Below are positions 1-48,987 of a stretch of DNA of 64,000 nt, piece by piece. The stretch lies in NCBI GenBank assembly GCA_030159075.1, contig BROG01000028.1, positions 969,501 through 1,033,500 of the forward strand, written 5' to 3'. The position numbers and the translations under genes were made by a program. The notes beneath the pieces were generated by a model. The model had not been told where the DNA came from, searched no databases, and saw nothing but the letters and a program-made list of their open reading frames with translations. The number at the start of each line of letters is the position of its first letter. The stretch's first letter is position 1. The stretch comes from Atrina japonica. Its lineage: Eukaryota > Mollusca > Bivalvia > Pterioida > Pinnidae.

Positions 1-36911
<36,911 letters not shown>

Positions 36912-36942
36912 AGCTTTTTTTTTTATATATTGTTATATGACA
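36912..36942 (-). other. WDR33 5' untranslated part of exon 1 and its acceptor
   Basis: On the sense strand a T-rich tract ending TTTTTTTTTTCACAG (AG at 36943-36944) precedes 31 nt leading to the ATG. This predicts at least one non-coding upstream exon, as in vertebrate WDR33. Confidence 0.7.
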
Positions 36943-39917
36943 CTGTGAAAAAAAAAATACAACAGTATAGTCTGAACATTTAGAAATCACAATATTGTTT
37001 GGTTACTTGAAGAAATGATGAGTTAATGAATCTAATGGAGCTAGTAGGTACATAGTATGTAGGTAAAAAATCTGAAAGCTATATGTACTTTCAATACATG
37101 ACTCTTATTTTCTAGCTGCTGATTAAGCTATTTAATACTTTCTATCCTTGGTGTTGCTCAGTTGTTATATCAACCTTGAAATCGCTTTGCAGGTTAATAT
37201 AACAATCCAACTACCATAGAACATTTCAGATCCTAATGAAGTTATAATAGGAATGACGTCATGATTGTCATCATTTCACATTCCACCGCTATTCTTTTAA
37301 ATGTTCTTTTTTATATTATTTCTATAGTATATTCACTTCACTAGGGTTGATAAATCAAGATGTCAACCTCATGATCAAGTCAATAATTGTATAATATTAG
37401 CTCAGTGGGGATGCACCAAATCTGCCATGATACTTGGGATCAACATTCTCCATTGCTACTAGCAGGCCAGATCTTGTTCATGCAAGTAATTCTAAACAAA
37501 ATTACGGTACTTTTTTTGCCTGCCTGACCTAGGCAGTTTTGAACGTGGACCTTTGGATAGTGATGCAAACCACTTATCACTCACAACCACCATGAAAGTC
37601 AGTAATCAAACGGCATCACAAAATAAATGACAATTACTTTTAATCAAAAAGACATAATATACTCTGGTTAGGATTTTAAAATCAAGATTGAGCAATAATG
37701 AGTCTAGCTTAGTTTTAGGTTGGGATCTAACCGATTTTACTGTTGCTGTTTGGTGGGGGGGGGGGGGGGGGGGCTACCTGCCTTTTCTTTTTTTTTTTTA
37801 GTTTTAGTGCATGGGGCTGCAGAGATTTTTTTTTTTTTATGATAGAGAAACATAAGATGTTAGTGCAGTGCTGTGACATAAACCAGGTCCTGCACATCAA
37901 AGATTAACATAATTAATATTATATTAATTTCATGCAGCTTGTGTATCAATGATTTACTTAAAAGAAAAGTATCGAAGATCATGGTGTTTCTGCGACGTCC
38001 GAACTCCAATACTCTGTTAACATCTTAAAATTGGATGACAATACAAAAATATGATAGACAAAATATAAGAGATAATATTGTTTCTTGTATTCATTGAGAA
38101 TGAATTCCAGTCCCCTACCGTGAAACATATTATTCAGTAATTTTATTATAAAATAGGGAATAAATTCCCCAACTGTAAGGGTATATGAGAATTCATTCAA
38201 ATATGTCGTAATTCATTCATCCATTTATGTTTCTGTAATTTCAATGGGCATATATACAGACATTCTAAATGATTATTCACGCTTATAATTATATATATTA
38301 TATTAATTTAACTTAAGCAGCAGTTTTCACATAAAGGAAATTGTGTATCAATTTTTCAACCTTTTTGAAATTTTACTTTTGTTTATTTTGAAATAATGAT
38401 TTAGGATAAATCGATTTTAGAAATTTGATAAATTTCATTAGAGCAAGATCATGGTGTCTGTCATTTATGCGATGATATAAAAATACAAATATTTTGTAAA
38501 TATGAAATTATATCCGACTGTAAATTTGTAAAAAACAAGCTCTAGATGGCTTTCTCACATGATTTTACCCTGGACAAACAGATATACAGTGTGACAAAAA
38601 AAAGTATCTAAGATGCATCTTAAAATTGGGTGGATGAATTTACAATTTACAAAAAAAGTCCGGGAAATGTATTTTAAAGAAATATTTCAATTACAATTCT
38701 GTCAAAAATTTACCGTACATAGATATCTGTATCATGGTGGTAGACCCCACACACCACAAATTGTATCTCATTTAGAAAAAAAGTCCGGAAAACTTAAAAG
38801 AAATTTTCGAAATTGTAAAAATCAGTGGACCGTAATGAACTTGATCTGCAAACCCACATTTGATATCTAAAGCGTTTAGAAAAAAAGTCCGGAAAACTGC
38901 TATTTTAAGGAAATTTTCGAATTCCAAGGGCCGTTTTGTCATCAGTATTATTGATCTGTAAAATGGTGGTAGAGCAGAAATTAATTTATCCCGTTATGTG
39001 TGTGTGACTGACAAATCTCATATTCCCCTTCGGCGATGAGGGGACTAATAAATTGTGAATGACAGCAATTTATATAACCTAGTTTAATTTTCATCAAATC
39101 TCATTTCATTTGAGTGAACTAATCAGTCAACATTTGTTGTTTTATCTTATCATTTAATGAAAAAATACAATATGAAGATTAAAACCTTCAAATAAATATT
39201 TGGGTATGCAAACATTTTGGTAATAAATGTTCCAATCCTCAAGAAAAAAAAATTCAAGCTTTTGAATTTAAAAATTATCATATTTCCAATTATTTTTTAC
39301 TCAAACTGAGATTGTTTCTTCTAGGTAAGTCTAGTTATTCATTTTCTGCATTCCAAATGCAACTGTTATATCAGAATATTCAGAATTTAGTACCTTAAAA
39401 TTTATTATAACAAATTTAGAAATACTAAATTTTGAATATTCTAATATAGCACAAAATTAAGCCCATGACATCACTTTGCATATCCCAAACTGTGTTTATT
39501 GTAATCTGTATTTTTATCTATATCTATTCCTAAAAAATCGAAAATTAAAAAGAAATGAGATATTTGTATCATTACTATTATTGACAATAATTACCTTTTA
39601 GATACATAAAAAGTAGATATTGAAGTTTAAAATTGCAATTTTTTCTCATTTCTACGGAAGGGGACAACCCCTCCCTCTTTCAGTTATTTAAATGCTTTCA
39701 AAGCCCCTGGTGTATATACGAGAACAATACATCCGTAAAATTTACCTCTGTATGCACTTTCTACTCCACACAAATTTCAAAATGTTGACAGGTATGCCTA
39801 ACAACAGGGATAAAAAATAATAAATAACTGAAATGATAATAGTAGAAAAACAATTTTCAATCTGCAATTTTTTTTCCATTTTTTTTTTGCTGTAAAAAAG
39901 TGGTTGAATTATTGATA
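36943..39917. other. Region upstream of WDR33 exon 1 (probable 5' intron), part 1
   Basis: No coding exon recognised. It contains a 19-G run (37755-37773) followed by a T-rich stretch. Three imperfect repeats share AAAAAAAGTCCGGRAAA, at about 38651, 38778 and 38879. The rest is strongly AT-rich. Confidence 0.55.
37755..37773. repeat. Homopolymer run of 19 G
   Basis: Uninterrupted G run on the plus strand, hence C on the WDR33 sense strand. Length is likely to vary or be mis-sequenced. Confidence 0.95.
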
Positions 39918-40843
39918 TACCATATTCCACCCAATAAGTGCCCAGGCCCAGGGGGCTACAAAAATATGAAAAGGGGTTGGGCGCTTACTAGAACTTAATT
40001 AATAGAGGGCGAAGCCCTCATATATGTAGAGAAACTCACATTTTTTATTCCTACTACATCTGGGGACCCATACTACTAATAGTAAAAATTTTGCTCACAT
40101 CGGGAATTTGCGAGTGACATAAACAAAATGTCGGAAATGCAAAGTCATTACTTAAAAGCGCATTGCAAACTAAGTAATAAACTACCGCACTAGCAAATGT
40201 TTTGCAGACTGAGACTAGGACATAAGGACTAGGGTTGTACATTGAACCCGATCACGAAGCACATCCATTATTCTGGTAATGTGAACTGCACGAAATGATG
40301 GATACGCTGGGTTAGAGAGAAAAAAAAATATAGCATAAAAACATTTGTGCATTTTATTTTGGTGACCTATAAATACCACATAGATTCTATTTATTTGAGT
40401 TTTAGCACCAAGGAAACAGTCAGCAACTTAATATTTTATGTAAAACAATGAGTGAATGACCGGGACATTTACGTGATAAAAACACTGAATGTTAATCCCT
40501 TTGGGGATCCTGTGGTGTTGCCCCCAAAAGGGGGCAACACGACGGAATGCCCAAAGGGATTAACTTAACATGTAAAACTGTTGATGAATGCCTTCACCCT
40601 CTCCATAGGTTTACCTATATATTATTTTAGTCAAACTGATGTGAAGTAGTTAATTCTTTATAAGACACAATGGTAAAGTTGTTGTAGTAAATACAGTGGA
40701 CAACTATAGACATTCTTATGTTGCATGAAGCTGGAGTTATTTATGTTTTTCTGGTCCACATCTCCTTGTCAACCAGCTAGAATTGATACTTGATCATGTG
40801 TGACAAAAGAGGGGGAGGGGTGCTAATTGGGTCGAATATGGTA
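39918..40843. mobile_element. 926-bp terminal-inverted-repeat element
   Basis: The left end TACCATATTCCACCCAATAA (then GTGCCC) is matched in reverse by the right end GGGTGCTAATTGGGTCGAAT (then ATGGTA). It has no recognisable transposase and carries the compact hairpin 40491-40564. The target duplication is unclear (possibly TTGA). Confidence 0.7.
40491..40564. repeat. 74-nt double-stem hairpin
   Basis: Outer arms GTTAATCCCTTTGGG (40491-40505) and CCCAAAGGGATTAAC (40550-40564) are exact reverse complements. An inner 11-bp stem GTGTTGCCCCC/GGGGGCAACAC is closed by an AAAA loop. It lies inside the element at 39918-40843. Confidence 0.9.
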
Positions 40844-43800
40844 TTGAAAAATATTAGATCTAGGGAACAAACTTTGTAGTTTGTAAATACATTGTACACC
40901 TATAAAATCTAATCAATATGCACGTCTGTTAAGTGTTAAAATTTTCAATTAAAATTTTTGCATTTAGAACAAAATCAAGCTATTCTAAGGAGTAAGGCAC
41001 TAGACCTCAGTCTCATATCGTTACAGTAAACCCTCATGCAGGCTTCATAATCAATTTGCATTCGAAAACAAATTATTACATTTACAGATTAAGTCTTTAA
41101 GTTTAACAAGTGTACGAACTGACAATTCGGAAAAGTGTGGAACCGGATCAATTCACAAGATCCATCAAATTTAAAATATCTAAACCCTAAAACAAATCTA
41201 ATTTTTACGGTGAGACACTGAGATGACAAGTCCGCACATTATTTTAGTTTAAAATTAAAATGGTTGTTGTTTTTTTATTTCAACAGATCCTGTAATTTTT
41301 AACAACGTTTTTTGTTTAGTTTCAGCTGTCACGTGTGGCCAGATTCCAATGTCAGGTTAAACTTACCAATTGTTTATCAAATTTACTGCCCTTTTAAATG
41401 GGCATCGTAGGAAGGTGACCATTACATTTTATTAATTCAGATACACAATTTTGAACACATGGTCTGCATCTTGGAACTGTCTACAATGCAAAATGGCGGT
41501 GCTATTAGATTATAAAAAAGTAGGATTGAAAATGGGTTCCTACCTGTGATTTCGAAAAAGTGAAATATATCACAGTAACAATTTTTGACTGATAAATGGT
41601 TGATAAATATTTCTATAAAATACTTTCACATCAAACATTAATTCTAAATACAATATAAAGAGAAAGATCTTAGATATGATAGATATATTACTTTTATCAT
41701 TTTTATTCTTAAAATTATAATAACCGATCACATACCGTTAATCCGAGCCCGAGCAAATAACGTTTATAACCTGTGTATTCGACAGGTTATCAGTTATATT
41801 TATTACGGAAAGCTACTGATCAAATCATGCAGCTTAATGCATGAAAACTGGTACAAATAAAATTCGAAATCCCTTGTTTATATCAGCGATATGTTTGCTT
41901 TATATATCGCTGTTTGTACTGATCGGCAGTTACAAAGCATTATGAGTAGCCCTAAGTTTTTGAAGTTTTAAAAATGGGTATTTTTTTTAAGTAGGGAATA
42001 AATTCCAAAGCCGTTGGGGATTTTAAAAATTCGATAATTTATTATTAAGAAATCATTTTCAAACTAAAATTTAATGTAGAAATCTTTGTTTTTAATATAA
42101 AAATCGATTTATTGATATTAGAAAATCGATTTTTTTTATTATCAAAAATAGGGAAAAAAATCTTAACGGCTTGCAAAATTAAGTGGAATTTATTCTAATT
42201 TTTTTAATATTCGAATATACCGATTTTTTAATATAAAAAATTAGAGAATAAATTCCCCAACGGCTTGCCATATTAGAAACTATTGTCTGTAACATATGAA
42301 ATTTTATTCAATAATTCTATCTGTCCAAATTGGATTCTTCAGTTGATCAATTTTATCTCGAACTTGTCATAATCTTCCGAGTTGGTAATATTTTCGCAGT
42401 TCAACTGATTTCACAGTATGTATTTAATTAATTTAGCCCACCATAATACTAACCTTAGCAGCAGTAATTTATTAACTTTAACTTTTATCTGATAGGCCTA
42501 CACCGGCGTAAATTTGGAGAATTATCATTTTTCAAAGTATTTCACACGGAGAATTAAATAAATTAGGTCCTTATAGACCTATTCACAGACACGGTGACAC
42601 TTTTATTTTTCAGCTTTTGATAACGGAAATTCGTGGCTTAGCGTTGATTTCACAATTTGAAAAATGCCGGGGCAAATCCAGGAATTTTCAAAGAGGGGCG
42701 TAAAAATTAGGGGGGTTGACATCATTTGACGCCGTATTTTCATTCTGTGTGAAAATTTGGTTGCGTTTCTTAGTTTCTTATGTTCGCCCAATGGCACAAG
42801 TGTCAGCGAGACAAGGTGGATCAATGATTGAGTTAGAGGGAACGAAGAAGACTTTAAAATTGTTTTCGCCGAGCGTAGCGCATAAATTTGGGTAACACAT
42901 TTTATTAGTTTAAACATATTTTATTTGATAATAATCAAAAGGGAATTGGAAACAAGTTATAAACTTAGTAAACGTCCTTTCCCTATAATATAAACATGGT
43001 TGTATAAATATATGGTTTAAATTTACAATTCCTTACATTTCTGATAAAATAAATACTTAAAATAAGAATTATACAGTTACCCAGTATGTTTTTTTAATGT
43101 CTTTTGACTACAGGCTAAACAAAAATAAGATCATATTTCTAATAGTTTACACATTACATTGCTTAAAATGTTTACAAAATCATAACAAAATCCCATATTT
43201 ATCAATATTATAATATTAAAACAAAAATAATAATATATCAGAAGAAAATGTAAGATTTTTAACTCATGAATTATCGGGAAAAAAATCATTATTTTCACCA
43301 AAACTAAGTGTATCTGAACATTTTAACAAAATATTCAAATTAATTTCAATATGAAATTTAGATAAATTTAGATTTTTAATATATATAATACTGTGCAATT
43401 CGTATAAAGTTGGTTTTTTTTTTACTGCACATGCATCTATACTTTGGATTCCAAAGCCCTTAGGGATATACGCCCTTTAAAATCCCATCTTGAAGCGTGT
43501 TCGATTAGACCACATTAGGTCTAGCATTATATAACGCTGGAAAAGGTCACTGCGTATTGAAGGGGTCATGAATGATAATTGAGCCGGCCTGGTTCAGTCG
43601 GTAGCGCGCTCGACTCTTTATCGTTGATAATGCATTTCTAAAACAACGGACATAATCATTGCGGAAAGAAGGCATACGGGCACGGAGTTCATATAGGTTT
43701 TGAACCGGAACCCGACAATAAATTTTGTTGTTTTACGGAAATACAGACTGTCAAATATTTTAAAATCCAATAACACCGTTTGAAATTGAAATCAAACTTT

Positions 43801-43929
43801 ATAAGAACGGGCGACCACTGAAAAACCGATTCTTCTTTGGTCTTTACATTTTTGTCATTTTATTATATACTTGAACGGTAAATCGCGTTGACATTGTTTT
43901 TCTTGGGTTACAAGATTTACCATTTTAAA
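40844..43929. other. Intergenic / 5' region between WDR33 and SSU72
   Basis: No coding exon seen. Points of note: a donor-like CACAG|GTAGGA on the minus strand at 41544, an AAAATGGCGGTG (YY1-like) site at 41489-41500, and a SINE-A head at 43581-43628. Around 42640-42890 lie sequences such as GCCGAGCGTAGCGC that look like a decayed repeat. The 104-codon minus frame at 42603-42917 resembles nothing known. Confidence 0.5.
43581..43628 (+). mobile_element. SINE-A head fragment (tRNA-like promoter only)
   Basis: GAGCCGGCCTGGTTCAGTCG then GTAGCGCGCTCGACTC matches the 5' 45 bp of SINE-A. The body is absent. It lies about 300 bp upstream of the SSU72 start codon. Confidence 0.8.
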
Positions 43930-44006
43930 ATGTCGGATACACTAAGGGTTGCCGTCCTTTGCTCTAGTAATCAAAACAGAAGCATGGAAGCTCATAATTT
44001 CCTTAG
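43930..44006 (+). CDS. SSU72: SSU72 exon 1 (start codon and CX5R phosphatase loop)
   Basis: ATG at 43930, donor CTTAG|GTGAGA, residues 1-26. Encodes MSDTLRVAVLCSSNQNRSME then AHNFL. The start matches the human start within one residue, so no upstream start is needed. Confidence 0.97.
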
Positions 44007-47000
44007 GTGAGAAACGGGATGTGTATTTACAAATAGATCTCTTGATGGTATATTTAAAATGAACCTTATCAAAGACAAAGTATATTGTTTAGACTTGGAG
44101 TGAAATCGGCATTGACACTTGTGAGTGTGACCTAGCCTGTATAAGTGTATTTATCAAAGTTGAAATGTTAATTGTTATCCATGAAAATAAACAGCTTTAC
44201 AAATAAACTTGAAATCGAACGTGATACTTTTAACACCTTTAAACGAGGAATACTTACCTATCGCGCGATTTTTAAGCTGCTTTGAGTTTGAGGATGTAGT
44301 GCCTACATAGTACATAACTGACTGCATCACATGGGGATTTTGACGTGAACCGTTTTCTTATCCTGCGTTTTACTGGTTTTTTTATTATTTTTTACTGACT
44401 TTTTATTGTTCAAGTGACCATAGGAGCCTGAAAAAGCATACGTGTATGTTTATTAGTTAAAGCTGCAACGAAGGTATTTTACTATTTTGATTTTACAGAA
44501 ATATCAAAATAGTATAATACCTCCTTCGTTACAGCTGTAACTAGTAGTAGTATGTTTATAGGCAAATCATTTATATATATCTCATCCTTTCTCTCTTGTC
44601 ATTATAGAGGAAAGGCGATATAAATGATTAGTTTAAGAACATTGATATGGCCTCTGCAGACAAGTGGTGATATCATCGCCCTTTTAAGTTAAACCAAAAA
44701 GTCTCTAGTCTCTGTCAGCATGGGTTCAAAGCCTGCTGAAGTTAAGTCGATTTTGTGAGAAATTTTACCAGTATTTGCAGGAGGCTGGTGGTCTCTCAAG
44801 TGTGGTGTAAAACACCATTAAAAAATGAACATACAAACACTGAAACAGGATTTCAGGCTCCTGTGTACTGACAATGAAATGATCTTTGACAAGCTAAAAG
44901 ATGACACCTTAAGTTTAACAGGCATCAACCTCTGAAGTCACATTTTAGATCTGTCCATTAAAGAATGGTTATGTCTACTGTCAGAATTCAGGGGTGCATG
45001 ATTTAAAATCCAAATTTTGTAATAATTTTACATGTTTGCCCTCAATATTTAAATTGTTCACACCAAGTTATGACATTTGACCTTACTGATACTATAATTT
45101 ATTGATTTTAAAATAACTTAAACATTTTTTGGCACCAGTTTTTTTTTCACCACTTTATCAGACCAGTAAATTTGATATTTGCATAATGTAAATCTCTGGA
45201 ATATTTGTAGCCAATATAAGTTTGCATTTACTGAGTAGGCTAATCCCTATCAAATGTTTGACTCAATCCTAGTTTTCATATTTTCCTGAAGTTACATGTT
45301 AATCTGAAATATGATAGGCCTACAATAACATACCATGAGTGTTGAAAATTCAGTGTTGATGCCAAAATTACTTGCAAAAAACTTGTCTAAAATACTTGAT
45401 AACAAATGCTGAAATTACATTTTACCTGACAACCATATTTGTTGGCCTGAAGGAGATAACTTGTTTTTATGACTTATCATTAAACATGGATGATATAACT
45501 TGTATGTGACAAAATACACTTGGATATATATGAAATTTGACAGCTACATGTACTTTGGAGACTGAAGTCATCAAACTAACTTTTCATGATTTTAAGGTAA
45601 AACATGCAGATTTATTCTTTAACTAGACATGTTTGTATATTGACTGCATACAGTTGTAAATGATGATAAAAAATATTGCTTATTTGAAGAAAACTTCATG
45701 CAGAAGTGTTAAAAAAGAAAATTGAGTACCGGTACGGTGGAATGAAAACAAAATTTGCAATTACCAAGGCACCTTACACTGCAAGAACTTATAACATTTT
45801 TTTGATGGCGTACAACTTCAAGAACAAATATCTTTTTTGTCAATATTGATCATTTTCTGATAATTAAACAAAATTATGCAATTTGTTATCTAGTAAAATT
45901 TTATGGTAATTTTTTATATACAAAGTGTTCTAATGCATGTTTAGATTTCTCAAACTAATGTTGATAACTGCAGATGAAGATAGATTCAGGCAGGTAAATC
46001 TAGATTAATGAGGTTTATTAAGATATTGGTTCATTTTATTAACTCACTCACCCCTAAAAACACATTTGGACTGGTCTAAGTAATTGATTTTTAGAAGAGT
46101 CCTTTTTTTCAAGGATTGATGAGTTAAACATCTTCAAATAAATCTATTTAGGTAATGGTGGACATGTGTTGCCTGTAATTATTTCTTGTCTTGGGCTCCA
46201 CAAAAAACTTGGCATAAGAAGTGAAAGTCACTGGTTTTTCACATTTTGAAGGACCTTCTCTTGATTGCCATGATTTCTGAAGCAAAGGACAAAAGTTTAT
46301 GCACCTGGTGATGTTACTGTTTTAGTTTATATATCTGATAGGATGCAAAACAACATATATTTGTTGGTTTATAGACTAATAAACACTATTTATTGATTGA
46401 TAGAGTCGGATTCTCTGTGAGATTAATATGAACTTCAGATGTGGTTTTATAAGTTGTCATTTTGATGTTTAGATTTGGTGTATTCCGCTTTTTGCAAAAT
46501 TTATTATTTTTTTCTGATTCTGTTTTGTGTGTTTGTTTATTGTTGTTTAACATCCCATTCAAGAATCTTTCACTCATATGGAGATGTCACCTAATGCAGG
46601 TGAAGGGCTTCAAATTTTGGCCTATGCATGGCACTAACAGCCATTGAGCAGTGAGGGTTCTTTAACATGCCGATACCTTCTGTGACATGGGACCTCGGTT
46701 TTTACTGTTTCATCCGAAGGACAGGAAACCAATCTACTACTGTCTGGACTTGAACTCAAGATCAAGAGTAGAGCATTCTACCAACTGAACCAGGTTGGCT
46801 CTTCTGATTTTGCAAATATTGGATATAAATGAATAACTGATAATGGTAAATAAAAAAATCACATGTTTATTTAATAACCAAAGTCATCAATGGTTGAGAG
46901 AAATTTTCACGGCGTCGGTGGATTTCATATAAAGTTAGTAATACAGTGCTCCAGATAAGCTGCGTAACTGTGTTTTTATAAAAAATAAATGGATACGCAA

Positions 47001-48954
47001 GCAAATTAAAATCCATGAATAAGATACCCAATGCTAATCAGAACTGAAGCATAAAATTAAACACATTGGAGCTGAAACCTGCTGAGAGATAAAATATAGA
47101 GTTCACTTGTTCTGAATGGATCTTGGTCATAATGTGTGTTGAAGCTCTGTAGTGATAATGCAGTTAAGCTGACCCAAATCCAGATGTTTAAATTGTGGAC
47201 TTACATTGTACAGACAGTTAAATACAGATTAATTAATGGTAATTTAGCAACCAAACCTATATAGTAAAATAAATGGCAATCGTAATATGGCATCAGAATT
47301 TGAAAATACCCACTTGACAGAAATTTTGTGGGTAAAAATACCCACTGGATTTGGAAATGATGGGTATTATAGTGCTTAGAAAGTTATCTGGAGCACTGTA
47401 ATATGATGGTAGTTATATTACCGGTATGATAACATAATTGTGAGGGAATTGTTTTCCACTACACTAAAAATAATTTTATGTTACAATGTAGGCCCTATAT
47501 GATGGCGACCAAGTTTTAATGGTGGAGAATTCTGCAAGTAACCTGGAAACTTTATCACAAAATCGTTTTTCCATTAGATGAACATATTACATAAAAGGGT
47601 CAATTATATCATGTTTATGGTGATACACATTTAGATTTTGTTTATTTCACAATAATTATCGCTAACATGTATGTACTAATTTTTTTCAGTAAACGAGGAT
47701 ATAGAATACGGTCATTTGGTACGGGGAGTCAAGTCAAGCTTCCAGGACCATCACCAGATAAACCCAATATTTACGACTTCAACACCACATATGATGAAAT
47801 GTACAAAGATCTTCACAGAAAAGACCCAGAACTGTATCCCAGAATTACTTGATACATTAACAACTCTTCAGCATATACTATATGCTTACAGTGTATCTAA
47901 AAAGTTACAGCATGCATGGTAGCTAGATGTCCCCATTGGAAACCTACTTTTCCATTTACATTCTATGTAAATGGTAAATCTCTGTTAGTGTCAGTCTCTT
48001 GGCTTACCTATGGAGCCAATATCAGGGTTGTAAGGTAGTAGACTTGGGGTGTGATATTTGATGAGGTACAAGTAGGCAAGCCTCATAAATTATTTTGTCT
48101 GAAGTTGGAGGTACAGTGAGGTGACACACCATACAAATATAGGTTGAGCTTGAGTACAGTGGAATCTGTCTTGAGAGATTACCCTTCCTACCACTGAAAT
48201 GTGGTCTCAGAAGACAAGTGGTCTCTCAAAAGATATTTTATTTACAGAGATATTAAACTGAATGGTTTTCAAAATGTGGTCTCAATAGACAGGCGATCTC
48301 CCAAGACAGGTTCTGCTGTAAAACAGATGTTTACCTATTGTATTTATCGTAGGAATGGCAATCTGTTACTTACTGATACAGCGGACCCTGTCATAATAGA
48401 CCACCCCATCAGCCAATGAAAGTTGGTCTTTTATCACAGTGGTCTGTCAGGACAGGTTACACTGTAGTATGCACATTAAAGAGGAGAGAGTGACTGAGAT
48501 AATGCCTCTCCATAATATGACATCTTTCAACCCAAGACAATAGATTGCAGCCATATGGTTGTGGATTGATATTGATTGAGGCGTGAAAAGGGCATCGTCT
48601 TAAAACCATGGTCCAGAATCGATCTGCTCTTTCCTACCCATGGTCTCGTGTGACTGAAATCTCTCGTAGATATTTTAATCATTCATGAATCCTCAGCCAA
48701 TGTGAGTAAACGGTGCTTGCATTTGTGAACCTATCACATAGAGACTTTTAAACAATTTCAGAATTGTATTGGTTCAACAGACTGCGATAACTTCCGTTGC
48801 CAATCACAACTACTGTGATTGGATTAATTGAACAACACCTACTCCTTATAAATATTCATTAGCTACGAGAAATTTTGGTCACATTAGACCACGGGTAGGA
48901 AAGAGCATAGCATTTCCAGTCTGTGGTTTTACGATGATGTGAAATGCAAAAAGG

Positions 48955-48987
<33 letters not shown>

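Larger units (their letters stand above)
44836..47689. other. Rest of SSU72 intron 1
   Basis: Contains the TTAA mini-element, one SINE-A, one SINE-B fragment and a short piece (about 45120-45170) sharing ACCAGT phrases with 60688-60911. Otherwise featureless AT-rich sequence. Confidence 0.5.

Noticed and set aside
42603..42917. 104-codon minus-strand open frame between the two genes
   Set aside because: The peptide looks like translated repeat sequence, and I recognise no domain or splice context. Treated as chance.
47834..47852. Extension of SSU72 exon 2 to the in-frame stop after LYPRIT
   Set aside because: This ignores the donor at CT|GTATCC. Splicing there joins exactly to the conserved YTQNG sequence of exon 3, so the extra codons are intronic.
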